Origin: Synechococcus sp. WH 8016
Lineage (GTDB): Bacteria; Cyanobacteriota; Cyanobacteriia; PCC-6307; Cyanobiaceae
DNA length: 64,000 nucleotides
Direction: 5' to 3'
Assembly: GCF_000230675.1 (NCBI RefSeq)
Contig: NZ_AGIK01000001.1
Coordinates: 682,001 to 746,000, forward strand
Shown: positions 24,730 through 32,558 of the stretch, piece after piece
Numbering within the stretch: the first letter of the stretch is position 1
How the letters are laid out: every line of letters begins with the position of its first letter
The notes under the pieces: generated by a model
What the model was told of the DNA's origin: nothing
The model's database searches: none
Seen by the model: the letters and a program-made list of their open reading frames with translations, nothing else
Position numbers and translations under genes: made by a program

Positions 24730-25389
24730 ATGGATAACATCCCCTTCGATCAATACGATCGCTCACAACTTGCTGAATTCCTTGGTGAATCAGCTTGTTT
24801 CATGGGCACCGTAGTCAATATCAAGTCACCTACCCCAGACAAGAAATTCGCATGCCTGCGTAATGTCCGTATCACACATCGTGATGATTCGGTTCGCTTT
24901 ATTGACCGCCCATACGTCACATGTGACCACATCTGGATCGATATCTCCTGTATTGATGCATTCAAGACACGTATCACTGATACGGTCGTAGGGATGTGTA
25001 CCGTTTACGAATATTCTCGTAAAGACGGCACTAAATCCTTCTGCCTACGCTTCAAAGAGCAAGGCATGACAGATGGCACTCTCCTGAAGAAGTTCTTCGA
25101 GCAAATCGGAGAAATTCGAAAGGTATCTGAAATGATCACCCTCGATCAGCAACACAATCTGATCAATACACTCATCGAGAAGACAGAGGAAATCGCTATG
25201 AGCGGCAACATCTGTTTCTTCGATGAAACACAGGCTTCATTCCTGAAGACGATACAGAAGTATCGCGGTCGCATTAAGCAGGCTGCCGGAGTAATCCTCC
25301 CCTGCAATCGTGCAGGCAGGCGCTTCCGTCGCGAACAAGGCGTTACTCGTCATCGCATACAGCAGCCTAAAGCTCACGGCTTTGGCTAA
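24730..25389 (+). CDS. OB-fold-like unknown protein
   Basis: 219 residues from MDNIPFDQYDRSQLAEFLGE. The N-terminal half has the order GTVVNIKSP..FACLRNVRIT..DHIWIDIS...GMCTVYEYSRKDG, reminiscent of an OB-fold. The 30137-30883 product has a similar layout (GRIDKF..FTILFTEIDVV..DHLWQTDI), so the two may be distant paralogs. The C-terminus is basic (RAGRRFRREQGVTRHRIQQP), suggesting nucleic-acid contact. Function unknown. Confidence 0.6.
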   Translation: MDNIPFDQYDRSQLAEFLGESACFMGTVVNIKSPTPDKKFACLRNVRITHRDDSVRFIDRPYVTCDHIWIDISCIDAFKTRITDTVVGMCTVYEYSRKDGTKSFCLRFKEQGMTDGTLLKKFFEQIGEIRKVSEMITLDQQHNLINTLIEKTEEIAMSGNICFFDETQASFLKTIQKYRGRIKQAAGVILPCNRAGRRFRREQGVTRHRIQQPKAHGFG

Positions 25390-25396
25390 TCCAATA

Positions 25397-25417
25397 GCCA
25401 CCTACCGGTGGCTTTTT
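25397..25417 (+). terminator. Cassette terminator
   Basis: GCCACC-TACC-GGTGGC stem then TTTTT. Confidence 0.8.
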
Positions 25418-25449
25418 CAATCGATGTAATCATCAAATTTCTAATTACT

Positions 25450-25701
25450 ATGCTTCACATCTATTGGACTGAGATCGCTTGCTACATCAAGTATGTCAAG
25501 GGTACTCAACGCAGACAGATCCGAGACAGATTCCGCATCTACGTCAACGCAAAGGGTTGCGTAAAAGGTAAGTCTGAAAGGACTGGCAAGGAGTTTAACT
25601 TCACATCATTAGAAGATCTACACTCTAAGATTTCATCGCTTACTAAAATCCAATACAGATTAGAGAGCGGTGCAATACCTACTCGTGTAACAAGCATCTG
25701 A
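25450..25701 (+). CDS. Small basic unknown protein
   Basis: 83 residues from MLHIYWTEIACYIKYVKGTQ. Aromatic N-terminus, then a strongly basic central part (RRQIRDRFRIYVNAKGCVKG). Possibly nucleic-acid binding. Single-gene cassette. Confidence 0.5.
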   Translation: MLHIYWTEIACYIKYVKGTQRRQIRDRFRIYVNAKGCVKGKSERTGKEFNFTSLEDLHSKISSLTKIQYRLESGAIPTRVTSI

Positions 25702-25715
25702 AACAGCCTAAGAAG

Positions 25716-25737
25716 GACACCTGCCGGTGTCTTTTTT
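25716..25737 (+). terminator. Cassette terminator
   Basis: GACACC-TGCC-GGTGTC stem then TTTTTT. Confidence 0.8.
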
Positions 25738-25762
25738 AAATCGTGTCCTACACATAATTCAC

Positions 25763-26263
25763 ATGACAACCACCTCCTCCTCCTTCCCTTCTGCGATCGA
25801 GGCTTACGAGATACAGAAGACCGGTGTAGCAAAGAACCACGGTTTCGCCTTATTCCCGATTCGTGGAGATGAGACCCATCCCGGTTTCATTTACACAGTC
25901 GGTATGGCTCAGCACGGTCTGCCAGAGCTCCTCGTGTTTTTCACAGAGGGGATGGCTCCTGGTACCAACAATATGGTGATCCAGGTAGCTCAGCACCTGA
26001 TTACAGGTTCGAAGCGATTCGAGATCGCTCCCCTACTTCGCTCATTCATCAGAGCAGGTATCACGGTTAGTGATCCAACGATTCACTATCACCCTGAATT
26101 TCTCAGAGGTGATGACCTGAAGTATGCCTACCAGGCATATGTCACCAGAGCGATGCGTCTCCGTCAGGAGCTCGGCATGCCTAAAGGAGTATTAGTACTC
26201 AATCATGCTGATGTTCCCAGCATCCAGCAGCAGCGTGCCATGGCAATGCTGTCTGCTAGCTGA
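25763..26263 (+). CDS. DUF4262 family protein (second copy)
   Basis: 166 residues from MTTTSSSFPSAIEAYEIQKT. KNHGFALFPIRGDETHPGFI, then YTVGMAQHGLPELLVFF, corresponds block for block with the DUF4262 protein at 21068-21550. Two diverged copies 4 kb apart in the same cassette format point to duplication within the element. Biochemical role unknown. Confidence 0.7.
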   Translation: MTTTSSSFPSAIEAYEIQKTGVAKNHGFALFPIRGDETHPGFIYTVGMAQHGLPELLVFFTEGMAPGTNNMVIQVAQHLITGSKRFEIAPLLRSFIRAGITVSDPTIHYHPEFLRGDDLKYAYQAYVTRAMRLRQELGMPKGVLVLNHADVPSIQQQRAMAMLSAS

Positions 26264-26270
26264 GTGAAGA

Positions 26271-26293
26271 GGCCACCTATCGGTGGCTCTTTC
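26271..26293 (+). terminator. Cassette terminator
   Basis: GGCCACC-TATC-GGTGGC stem then TCTTTC; a GTCCCA/TGGGAT hairpin follows. Confidence 0.65.
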
Positions 26294-26335
26294 AAAGGGT
26301 GTCCCAGTCATGGGATGTCCTTTGCATATAAACCA

Positions 26336-26509
26336 ATGCGTTCTATCTATAACGACAACAACGATTCCTGCTCCACTGATCTTTATACATACGGTGATTT
26401 CACCGGCATGCGTAAATGTTATCAGGAGCTAGGACTAGATGTGCCAACTGATGATGACTACTACTCATCAGATAATGACACTGCAATCGATGTAGTCGAA
26501 ATCTTCTGA
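26336..26509 (+). CDS. Small acidic unknown protein
   Basis: 57 residues from MRSIYNDNNDSCSTDLYTYG, rich in Asp, Ser, Tyr and Asn; C-terminus DNDTAIDVVEIF. An in-frame ATG at 26315 would add 7 residues but lies inside the upstream hairpin. Single-gene cassette. Confidence 0.5.
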   Translation: MRSIYNDNNDSCSTDLYTYGDFTGMRKCYQELGLDVPTDDDYYSSDNDTAIDVVEIF

Positions 26510-26521
26510 TCGTAATCACCA

Positions 26522-26565
26522 GCCACCTGTCGGTGGCTTTTTTCATTCGTGTCCTCTCGTAGGAC
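26522..26565 (+). terminator. Cassette terminator plus GTCCT/AGGAC hairpin
   Basis: GCCACC-TGTC-GGTGGC with TTTTTT, then GTCCTCTCGTAGGAC at 26551-26565 followed by GT. Confidence 0.8.
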
Positions 26566-26600
26566 GTTCTCTCGTATCCAGCATGTACTGGATTCACTTC

Positions 26601-27014
26601 ATGGCTACTGCCAATACCGCTACAACCCTGTCCAACACTGCTGTCTCCACTGAGAAGCCGCTTCCCAAAAACTACGCAGGATTTAATTCCTTGACACTGG
26701 AGGGACGAATTTTCAATGCGGAACTCGTCACCCGTGACGGTCAAGAATTCCTGTCTGTGTCTGTCATCCAAAATCTTCAGGATGACGACATGGGATGTGA
26801 ATTCTGTTTCACAAACAGCAATGGCCTGATGTCACTTTACAAAAAGGGATATCTGCCTGCTGGCCGTCGCTGCCACGTTGTCGGGCACGTCAAAGAAGTC
26901 ACCTCGACATGGACTGATAAGGCGACTGGTGAGGTGAAACTCCTCAAAAGACCTCGCGTCCGTATGGACCAGGTGACAGTCACAGTCGGAGCTATGCCTG
27001 CGGCTAAGAACTGA
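26601..27014 (+). CDS. Single-stranded DNA-binding-like OB-fold protein
   Basis: 137 residues from MATANTATTLSNTAVSTEKP. NSLTLEGRIFNAELVTRDGQ, then FLSVSVIQNL, CEFCFTNSNGLMSLYKKGYL and RRCHVVGHVKEVTSTWTDK follow the strand order of SSB proteins (LxGRLxxDPExR...F.VA......W......L.KGxxVxVxG.). It lacks the long acidic tail of host SSB. It probably protects single-stranded DNA during element replication or recombination, with the exonuclease at 52743 as likely partner. Confidence 0.7.
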   Translation: MATANTATTLSNTAVSTEKPLPKNYAGFNSLTLEGRIFNAELVTRDGQEFLSVSVIQNLQDDDMGCEFCFTNSNGLMSLYKKGYLPAGRRCHVVGHVKEVTSTWTDKATGEVKLLKRPRVRMDQVTVTVGAMPAAKN

Positions 27015-27038
27015 TCACGGTGGCAGCATCCTCGGATG

Positions 27039-27157
27039 TGTAAGTCCACCCTTGCCCAACATTGGGCGTGATCCTTATCCCTTTTTGAAGTGGCCCATCA
27101 CATGCTCACGTCAGTGGGCGAAATCACAAGAGGCCACCTACTCGGTGGCTCTCTTTT
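27039..27157 (+). repeat. Hairpin repeat-spacer array B (one spacer)
   Basis: After the SSB-like gene: TGTAAGTCCAC (27039), hairpin GCCCAACATTGGGC (27054-27067) with GTGATCC, spacer 27075-27103 (29 nt), terminal hairpin GCTCACGTCAGTGGGC (27104-27119) followed by GAAATC instead of the handle, then the terminator GGCCACC-TACTC-GGTGGCT with a T-run (27132-27157). Confidence 0.65.
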
Positions 27158-27189
27158 TCACTTGTATCCCATATACGTAACTACTTTTT

Positions 27190-27591
27190 ATGACTACCTC
27201 CCGCCCCGAGGATTTTCCTGCCTCGATTTCAATCGAACAGCTACAACAGCTGCATAAATCCGCAACAACAGAAGCATCTGCACAGTCAGAGGGTTCTGAA
27301 GACTATCAAGAACGAATCGAACGGGTATCTGCTGAGATTATCGAAGCGATGAGTGAGAAGTTCGATGATCACATGATTCCAAAACTGGTTATCCTCCGTC
27401 TCATCAATCAGATGATGGGATGGGCTCTGAGTAATCAAGATCTCGCTGCCAAGCACGAAGATTTAAATAATCTCGCTTCATTCGCCTCCATGGCTGCACA
27501 ATTATCGGCATCGTCCGTAGCTGTGCAAAATATTTACATGGGCGAGGAAGACTTTACCCATCCTCACAACATCGAGAAGCAATCTGACTAG
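27190..27591 (+). CDS. Unknown helical protein
   Basis: 133 residues from MTTSRPEDFPASISIEQLQQ; helical, acidic, with KLVILRLINQMMGWALSNQD in the middle. No motif recognised. It is the last gene before an 830-bp non-coding region. Confidence 0.6.
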   Translation: MTTSRPEDFPASISIEQLQQLHKSATTEASAQSEGSEDYQERIERVSAEIIEAMSEKFDDHMIPKLVILRLINQMMGWALSNQDLAAKHEDLNNLASFASMAAQLSASSVAVQNIYMGEEDFTHPHNIEKQSD

Positions 27592-28427
27592 ATCCTGCTT
27601 GATATACAGATGATCACCCCCATATGTCCTTAATTATGAGAATGATTATCATTCTTACTGGACATGTCTAGGGATCATCCACTGATATCTACTGATATCC
27701 CCCGATCATTTACTGATCACCCCCGATGTCTAGAAATATGGGCGAATATGCCTATATTTTCTACGACTCATTCCTCTATCTAAAAATATGGAGTAAATAC
27801 AGCTGTAAATTCTACTGTCTGACTCTATATATTCCGATAGATTACTTAATAATAGCTTAACACTCCTATTATTCGCCTACATTTGCGTAAATCCGCAGTA
27901 TTACTAGGGTTTATCTCCCGATATCTACGGAAATTAGGCACATCCTGGTAGTGAAATCGTCAATCCACTACATTGACACCCAGATATCTAATAATTCAGT
28001 AGTGATAATGATTCTCATTCCTATATGAGTACAATATCGCACTGATTTATACCTATATCTATTACATCTACCTCCTATCTCTAGCTTTGATTCCTATCAA
28101 TAGCCACACCCCCCTAGTTAACACAGTCGCATCAGCGTCTGCAGTTACTTGCGTTTCTCGGTCGTAGACCTGGACGCAATACTAATGCTCTTACATTTAC
28201 TGAATACCTTTCAGAAAACTTTGGAGAGTGTTCGTTAACTGGAGCATACCCACCGTTCATAGTGAATTATTTTCTACAAAGTGAGAATCATTCTCATAAA
28301 TGAACTCATTATGGCCGCGAGGTGTCGCGGCTTTTGGTCTTAGTGGCGTCAGGTTTGCCTGTATAAGCCCACATAAAGCTCAAGCTTGAGCGTAATAACA
28401 AAACAACCCCTACCCATACAAAATCCT
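27592..28427. other. AT-rich non-coding region with iterons and Fur-box-like palindromes (candidate origin)
   Basis: No gene. Direct repeats TACTGATATCCCCCGATCAT (27690) and TACTGATCACCCCCGATGTC (27711) are 21 bp apart. Three palindromes resemble Fur boxes: GAGAATGATTATCATTCTT (27638), GATAATGATTCTCATTCCT (28004) and GAGAATCATTCTCAT (28283). A terminator stem GCCGCGA/TCGCGGC with TTTT is at 28313-28336, and GTATAAGCCCAC at 28361 precedes the next gene. The content fits a replication origin or a regulatory hub. Confidence 0.5.
28313..28336 (+). terminator. Terminator-like hairpin
   Basis: GGCCGCGA-GGTG-TCGCGGC followed by TTTTGGTCTT; the T-run is short. Confidence 0.5.
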
Positions 28428-28913
28428 ATGTCTATTCAATCAATAACAGAAGCAATTCAGACCGAATGGGATCGTCAATTCGCTGAAGTTTGGCCTCAAG
28501 AAGCTAAAGATGCTCAAGCCTTCAAGAATGACTGCCCTCCCGACAGCGACGCTGAAGAGTATCAAGACATCATCTTCACTCACATGATGCGTGAACTCAA
28601 TGAGTATCGCGAAGACCGCTATGAAGAAGATAACCTCGACGACTTGGAAACACAGCTTTCAGTCGAAGCACAGATTTATTACATCTGGTGGTCGATGCTT
28701 AATTTGGATCGAGAATCAATCGAATTCAAGATCTCACAGCACGGCAACATCCGTTCCTGCTGGAAAGAAAGCATGTCCTACTACGCAACTTCACTTCGTG
28801 GCAACGGACTACTAGCAGCTGCTGATGCTCTTGACGCTAAAGTTCAAGCCCTCGAATCGCCCATCTCGGTGATGCAGTGGGTCACAAACATTGTGGAGCA
28901 AAACAGTAACTAA
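28428..28913 (+). CDS. Acidic unknown protein
   Basis: 161 residues from MSIQSITEAIQTEWDRQFAE, helical and strongly acidic (REDRYEEDNLDDLETQL), with aromatic IYYIWWSMLNLDRE. Not recognised. It is flanked on both sides by non-coding, origin-like sequence, so a replication or partition role is conceivable. Confidence 0.6.
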   Translation: MSIQSITEAIQTEWDRQFAEVWPQEAKDAQAFKNDCPPDSDAEEYQDIIFTHMMRELNEYREDRYEEDNLDDLETQLSVEAQIYYIWWSMLNLDRESIEFKISQHGNIRSCWKESMSYYATSLRGNGLLAAADALDAKVQALESPISVMQWVTNIVEQNSN

Positions 28914-29340
28914 ATGCTGACTTAAGGTGTCTTATGACGTAAGACAGGGCAAATCCCTTGCAGCGCAATGTGTCTCAAGGATTTGTCTTACCTGTCACAG
29001 AAACTCCCTATATATACCTTTTTTAAATAGGGTTTTCCACAGGTCTCTTCTACTTTTTATATTGCATATGTTTTTGAGATCAAAGACATAAGACAGAAGG
29101 GTATATAAACAGTGAAATGCATTGCCCTGCAGTGGTTTTCAGCTGTCTTAGGACAAAAAATCGTGCTAAGTCACCCTTCCCAAAACCCTTGGTATGACTA
29201 GAACTGCTGTCTTATCACTGCTTTTTTTCGAACCTCGTCGTAAGACACTTTTTGTATCACTATGTACTCAAGTAGAGCGAAGTGTCTTATCACGACGATT
29301 TTGATAAGTCAGACGTAAGACAAAACACAAATAAACAACA
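28914..29340. repeat. TGTCTTA/TAAGACA iteron region, left copy (candidate origin)
   Basis: Non-coding. TGTCTTA or its complement occurs at least eight times, including the palindrome TGTCTTATGACGTAAGACA (28924). It also holds AAATAGGGTTTTCCACAG, CCTATATATACC and T-runs. The same elements occur in inverted order at 49100-49445 (CTGTGGAAAACCCTATTT, TGTCTTACGTCTGACTTATC). Dense short iterons plus AT-rich tracts are typical of Rep-binding origins. Confidence 0.65.
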
Positions 29341-29358
29341 ATCCAAATTACAAACAAA

Positions 29359-29616
29359 ATGACAACTCAATCAGAAAAAAGAAATCAACGCATTGTTGCA
29401 ATCACCCGTGACCAACAAATGCTTGACGGAACAGCTGCTCAAATAGCTGAAATAATCAAACATCCATCACATGTTATTCATCGTGTATGCCAAGGCAACC
29501 GGCAAACCGTAGGTGGCTGGACTTGCAGGTATCTCAATGACATCGAGAACGACTCCGACGTCTATAACTATATGGTCGAATATTTCGACTCTGCCTCAAA
29601 GCCTGTTCACACATAA
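29359..29616 (+). CDS. NUMOD1-like DNA-binding protein
   Basis: 85 residues. TAAQIAEIIKHPSHVIHRVC, then QGNRQTVGGWTCRYL, matches the helix-turn-helix plus G(G/W)..W.Y layout of nuclease-associated modular DNA-binding (NUMOD1) domains, here without an attached nuclease. It starts right after the TGTCTTA iteron region and might bind it. A leader motif of the hairpin arrays follows its stop codon. Confidence 0.55.
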   Translation: MTTQSEKRNQRIVAITRDQQMLDGTAAQIAEIIKHPSHVIHRVCQGNRQTVGGWTCRYLNDIENDSDVYNYMVEYFDSASKPVHT

Positions 29617-29652
29617 GGGTGTAATGCTTTTGCAAATAAAAGACATGCTTTA
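29617..29652 (+). repeat. Array leader copy in front of a protein gene
   Basis: GGGTGTAATGC...TTTGCAAATAAAAGAC...GCTTTA, a slightly diverged copy of the leader. Here it is followed after 22 bp by the start codon of the 86-residue gene instead of a hairpin. Confidence 0.65.
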
Positions 29653-29674
29653 GTAGACCATACTGTTCAAACAC

Positions 29675-29935
29675 ATGACTGACATCCCAGACAAGATTGA
29701 CTTCGGACAGCTTCAACAATACGCAGAGACTGCCACATCTGGTATCTCTGCAGTAGATGCCGAAGAACTCATCTCATTATGCGATACATACATCGAGAAT
29801 CTTGACGACATGATCGAAAAGATCGATGCCTGTATGACATCCACCATCACCCCTGAGAGATGGCAGTACTTTGTCACTGCACGTAAGTCTCTCAAAATAG
29901 CTCGCCGTAACTTTAGAGCTGCCACACGCAGATAA
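29675..29935 (+). CDS. Unknown helical protein
   Basis: 86 residues, MTDIPDKIDFGQLQQYAETA; acidic first half (LISLCDTYIENLDDMIEKID), basic C-terminus (SLKIARRNFRAATRR). Unknown function. It is the only protein gene directly preceded by an array leader, and an array follows it. Confidence 0.6.
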   Translation: MTDIPDKIDFGQLQQYAETATSGISAVDAEELISLCDTYIENLDDMIEKIDACMTSTITPERWQYFVTARKSLKIARRNFRAATRR

Positions 29936-29947
29936 TCAGCTACACCT

Positions 29948-30092
29948 GTCCGTTTATCGGACGTGATCCTACCTTGAGCCAGGCGATCTCTGTGGCTTCA
30001 TCACTGATGTATAAGTCCACAACTTGTCCCATTCGTGGGACGTAATTACACATTAGGAATCACTATGGCCGCCAGGGATGGCGGCTTTTTTA
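29948..30092 (+). repeat. Hairpin array C
   Basis: Hairpin GTCCG-TTTAT-CGGAC (29948-29962) with GTGATCC, a long spacer containing TGTATAAGTCCAC (30008), terminal hairpin GTCCCATTCGTGGGAC (30026-30041) followed by GTAATTAC, then the terminator GCCGCC/GGCGGC with TTTTTT (30067-30092). Confidence 0.6.
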
Positions 30093-30136
30093 ATAAGTGT
30101 CCTCAGGACCAGTAAACAAACTATCTATACAGTCAA

Positions 30137-30883
30137 ATGACTACAAATACTACACAATCAAAATCACATAATGTTCCTACTCGTATTACACGTGGACGGC
30201 AACAGTTAATTAGACATCCGCTTTGCCAAAAAGGTTCTGATCGCACAATTATGTCCGGTCACATCGGACAACTTGTAATGATGAAAGGCCGAATTGACAA
30301 ATTCTTCAAACAAGAAAACGGAAAATTTACAATTCTGTTCACTGAGATTGATGTTGTCCTTTGGGACGAAAGAAACCTACCTAAACCACAGCAGACGTTA
30401 ATGCCAATTGATCATCTATGGCAGACAGACATTACTATCAGTGACAGACAATTTGCTTTAGCTGTAGGGGATTTGTGGGGTGGAGTGGGTCATATATACC
30501 CATACACACGTACAAATCAAGAGCGCTCTTACAACGTCGTCACTACACCATCAATCACAGCATCTCGATACATCAGTACGTCTTTAATGCAAATGTTCAA
30601 CGCAATCATAAATTGTGAGAATACAAAATCTGATTATGCAACGATGGTCCACGCAATGGATCGTATACGTACGAACTGCCTTGCAGGATCATTCAATACC
30701 CCCCAAGGGAATAAAACGCTAATCAATCCCATATTTCATACAAAAAATGAGTTAAATACAATACTGAATCAGATTGAACGCAAGGTGCATCACTTTGTAA
30801 AAAGTGGAAACTTGCAAAGCCTAAGTAAATATATTGACCAAATTGCGTTTCATATGGAACGCGGATACCTCTTCTTCCAATAG
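30137..30883 (+). CDS. OB-fold-like unknown protein
   Basis: 248 residues. HIGQLVMMKGRIDKFFKQEN, then KFTILFTEIDVVLWDERN, and DHLWQTDITIS resemble the layout of the 24730 product. The C-terminal part is helical with a basic stretch (QIERKVHHFVKSGNLQSL). No catalytic motif. Its last codons are duplicated downstream within array D. Confidence 0.6.
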   Translation: MTTNTTQSKSHNVPTRITRGRQQLIRHPLCQKGSDRTIMSGHIGQLVMMKGRIDKFFKQENGKFTILFTEIDVVLWDERNLPKPQQTLMPIDHLWQTDITISDRQFALAVGDLWGGVGHIYPYTRTNQERSYNVVTTPSITASRYISTSLMQMFNAIINCENTKSDYATMVHAMDRIRTNCLAGSFNTPQGNKTLINPIFHTKNELNTILNQIERKVHHFVKSGNLQSLSKYIDQIAFHMERGYLFFQ

Positions 30884-31039
30884 TTAAATATGATTGGCAT
30901 CGATTTAATCGTGTAAGTCCAGTCCTGTCCGTATATCGGACGTGATCCTGCGGATATTTGTTCTTCCAATAGTCAAATATACTTGGCATCGATTTAATCG
31001 TGTAAGTCCACTACCTGTCCCATTCGTGGGACGTGATCC
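30862..31039 (+). repeat. 89-bp tandem duplication of gene end plus hairpin
   Basis: The unit starting CGGATA at 30862 (last codons of the 248-residue gene, TGTAAGTCC motif, hairpin, GTGATCC) is repeated at 30951. The intervening text (CTTCCAATAG.CAAATAT, CATCGATTTAATCGTGTAAG) is nearly identical, while the hairpin stems differ in a compensatory way: GTCCG/CGGAC against GTCCC/GGGAC. Confidence 0.85.
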
Positions 31040-31115
31040 CGATGATCGCCGAAGCGGCTCTACCTGCTCAGTTCGCTGGGCGTAACCCAATGGCCCCCTG
31101 TCGGGGGCTTTTTTA
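30912..31115 (+). repeat. Hairpin array D
   Basis: TGTAAGTCC at 30912 and 31001; hairpins GTCCG-TATAT-CGGAC (30927-30941) and GTCCCATTCGTGGGAC (31017-31032), each with GTGATCC; spacer 31040-31065; terminal hairpin GCTCAGTTCGCTGGGC (31066-31081) followed by GTAACC; terminator GCCCCC-TGTC-GGGGGC with TTTTTT (31092-31115). Confidence 0.65.
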
Positions 31116-31121
31116 GTTCGT

Positions 31122-31138
31122 GTCCTAGTTCATAGGAC
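31122..31138 (+). other. Post-terminator GTCCT/AGGAC hairpin
   Basis: GTCCTAGTTCATAGGAC, the second hairpin that commonly follows the cassette terminator. Confidence 0.5.
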
Positions 31139-31190
31139 AAACACCCTCTGATTTCTAATCAGAAGACTCTCCACTCATATAGGTAACTTT

Positions 31191-31418
31191 ATGTCTATCA
31201 AAAAAGCAAAGCGCCATGGCGCCCATCGTTCATCAATCGTGCGTCCTCGTACTCGCAGAGGAACTGCACTTACACACCGTGAAGAGGTGGAACTGCGGTA
31301 TCAGCGATATCTAGACCGTCAGTCTGCCGTTGGGACTACACCAGTCATCACTCATACAGTATCTGTAGGAGATGGTTCTCCAGGACAGACATATATCAGT
31401 CGTCCCGTACAACGATAA
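31191..31418 (+). CDS. Small basic unknown protein
   Basis: 75 residues; first 30 strongly basic (MSIKKAKRHGAHRSSIVRPR, then TRRGTALTHREEVELRYQRY), last part Gly/Thr-rich. Possibly a nucleic-acid-binding peptide. Not recognised. Confidence 0.55.
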   Translation: MSIKKAKRHGAHRSSIVRPRTRRGTALTHREEVELRYQRYLDRQSAVGTTPVITHTVSVGDGSPGQTYISRPVQR

Positions 31419-31424
31419 AAACAT

Positions 31425-31441
31425 AGCCCTTCGGGGCTTAT
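31425..31441 (+). terminator. Short terminator-like hairpin
   Basis: AGCCC-TTCG-GGGCT followed by TAT; weak T-run. Confidence 0.45.
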
Positions 31442-31465
31442 CAATATTAACTTGCTAAATTACAA

Positions 31466-31660
31466 ATGAAATTCCAGAAAAGAAATAACTTTTTAAATGG
31501 TCTACTAAGGATCAATACTTCAGGATCTGGAGTATCAGCATCCATAGGAGTGCCTGGGTTCCGTGTCAATATTCCACTCCTTGGTAAAGCCAAAACACCT
31601 GGAGTGACAGTAGGAATCCCAGGAAGTGGGATATCACATCATCAGAAACTAGGTGAATAA
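31466..31660 (+). CDS. DUF4236-like small protein
   Basis: 64 residues. FLNGLLRINTSGSGVSASIG, then VPGFRVNIPLLGKAKTPGVT and GIPGSGISHHQ, follows the pattern of DUF4236 N-terminal repeats (lNxsksGxSxsxGxxGxxxN, then tGxPGtGxs). Role unknown; the family occurs in phages and plasmids. Confidence 0.65.
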   Translation: MKFQKRNNFLNGLLRINTSGSGVSASIGVPGFRVNIPLLGKAKTPGVTVGIPGSGISHHQKLGE

Positions 31661-31683
31661 GTGAATTGACTTAACTATCTACC

Positions 31684-31713
31684 ATAGGTGTATCTGCTTA
31701 AGCAGACACCTAT
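31684..31713 (+). terminator. Terminator-like hairpin
   Basis: AGGTGT.CTGC-TTAA-GCAG.ACACCT with a small bulge, followed by ATATCTATTT. Confidence 0.5.
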
Positions 31714-31733
31714 ATCTATTTATCTACTTATCT

Positions 31734-32462
31734 ATGATTAGAAAAATCAAGCTGCGATCACTCGCTGCTAAAACTCTGCTGGCTAGCTATTGCTCGTTAA
31801 CTGCAGGTATCAACCTCGGTGCCATTACACATGCTGCACCACTAACAATGCAAGAAGCTTTAGACAGCTTCAACCAATCACCACAACCAGAACCTGAAGA
31901 CATCCCTGTCCCAGTAGTTCATGCTCCTACACAAGCACTGCTTGAAACTATTGCCTACGCAGAAGGAACGTGGGATGAGAAAACTCAATCGATAAATTAT
32001 TCGATGCGGTTTGCCGATAGAGCTGGGCAAGGCACTCTTGATACAGATCATCCCCACCCCCGACAAATTCGAGGCAGCCGTTACGGCAGTGGTTATCGAT
32101 CAGACGCCTCTGGTGCCTATCAGTTTTTATCTACTACGTGGATAGGACTGCATAACGGAACCAACCAAGTCATGTCTCCTGAAAATCAGGACAGTGCAGC
32201 ACTGAAACTCGTTCGTGCCACTGGTTATGACGTCAACCGTCCATTCAGGCATCAAGCTCATCGGCTTGCAAGCACGTGGGCTTCATTCCCTACCCGTAAT
32301 GGTTGGAGTTTCTACGGACAACCTAGTAAGGGACTGCATCTCCTGGATTCGTTCTTTCAGAAACGGATGGCTGTTCATCAGACATACGCAAAGCTCCCTA
32401 TAGATGAACCCAGGTCGTACTGCTACCTCGAAGAGAAGCGATTAGTTACAGCGTTCGCGTAA
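31734..32462 (+). CDS. Lysozyme-like muramidase with N-terminal signal or anchor
   Basis: 242 residues. A basic, hydrophobic N-terminus (about residues 1-35) looks like a signal peptide. The catalytic part has ETIAYAEGTW with probable catalytic Glu77, then QIRGSRYGSGYRSDASGAYQ and FLSTTWIGLHNG, the pattern of lambda R/GH104-type endolysins, which cleave the peptidoglycan glycan strand. The linker is Pro/Glu-rich. A 29-residue hydrophobic peptide gene follows. It supports a virus-like release function or cell-wall opening. Confidence 0.8.
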   Translation: MIRKIKLRSLAAKTLLASYCSLTAGINLGAITHAAPLTMQEALDSFNQSPQPEPEDIPVPVVHAPTQALLETIAYAEGTWDEKTQSINYSMRFADRAGQGTLDTDHPHPRQIRGSRYGSGYRSDASGAYQFLSTTWIGLHNGTNQVMSPENQDSAALKLVRATGYDVNRPFRHQAHRLASTWASFPTRNGWSFYGQPSKGLHLLDSFFQKRMAVHQTYAKLPIDEPRSYCYLEEKRLVTAFA

Positions 32463-32465
32463 ACC

Positions 32466-32510
32466 ATTCCCCCATTTGGGGATACAGAATCACCCATTTA
32501 GGGGATGTGA
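32466..32510. repeat. Two CCCC..GGGG hairpin motifs
   Basis: CCCCCATTTGGGGAT and CACCCATTTAGGGGATG in tandem after the lysozyme gene; part of the family also seen at 18837, 41445 and 42781. Confidence 0.45.
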
Positions 32511-32558
32511 AATCCCAACATTTGCAAGATATTAAAGGTATCGAAAAGAGGTCACCAA

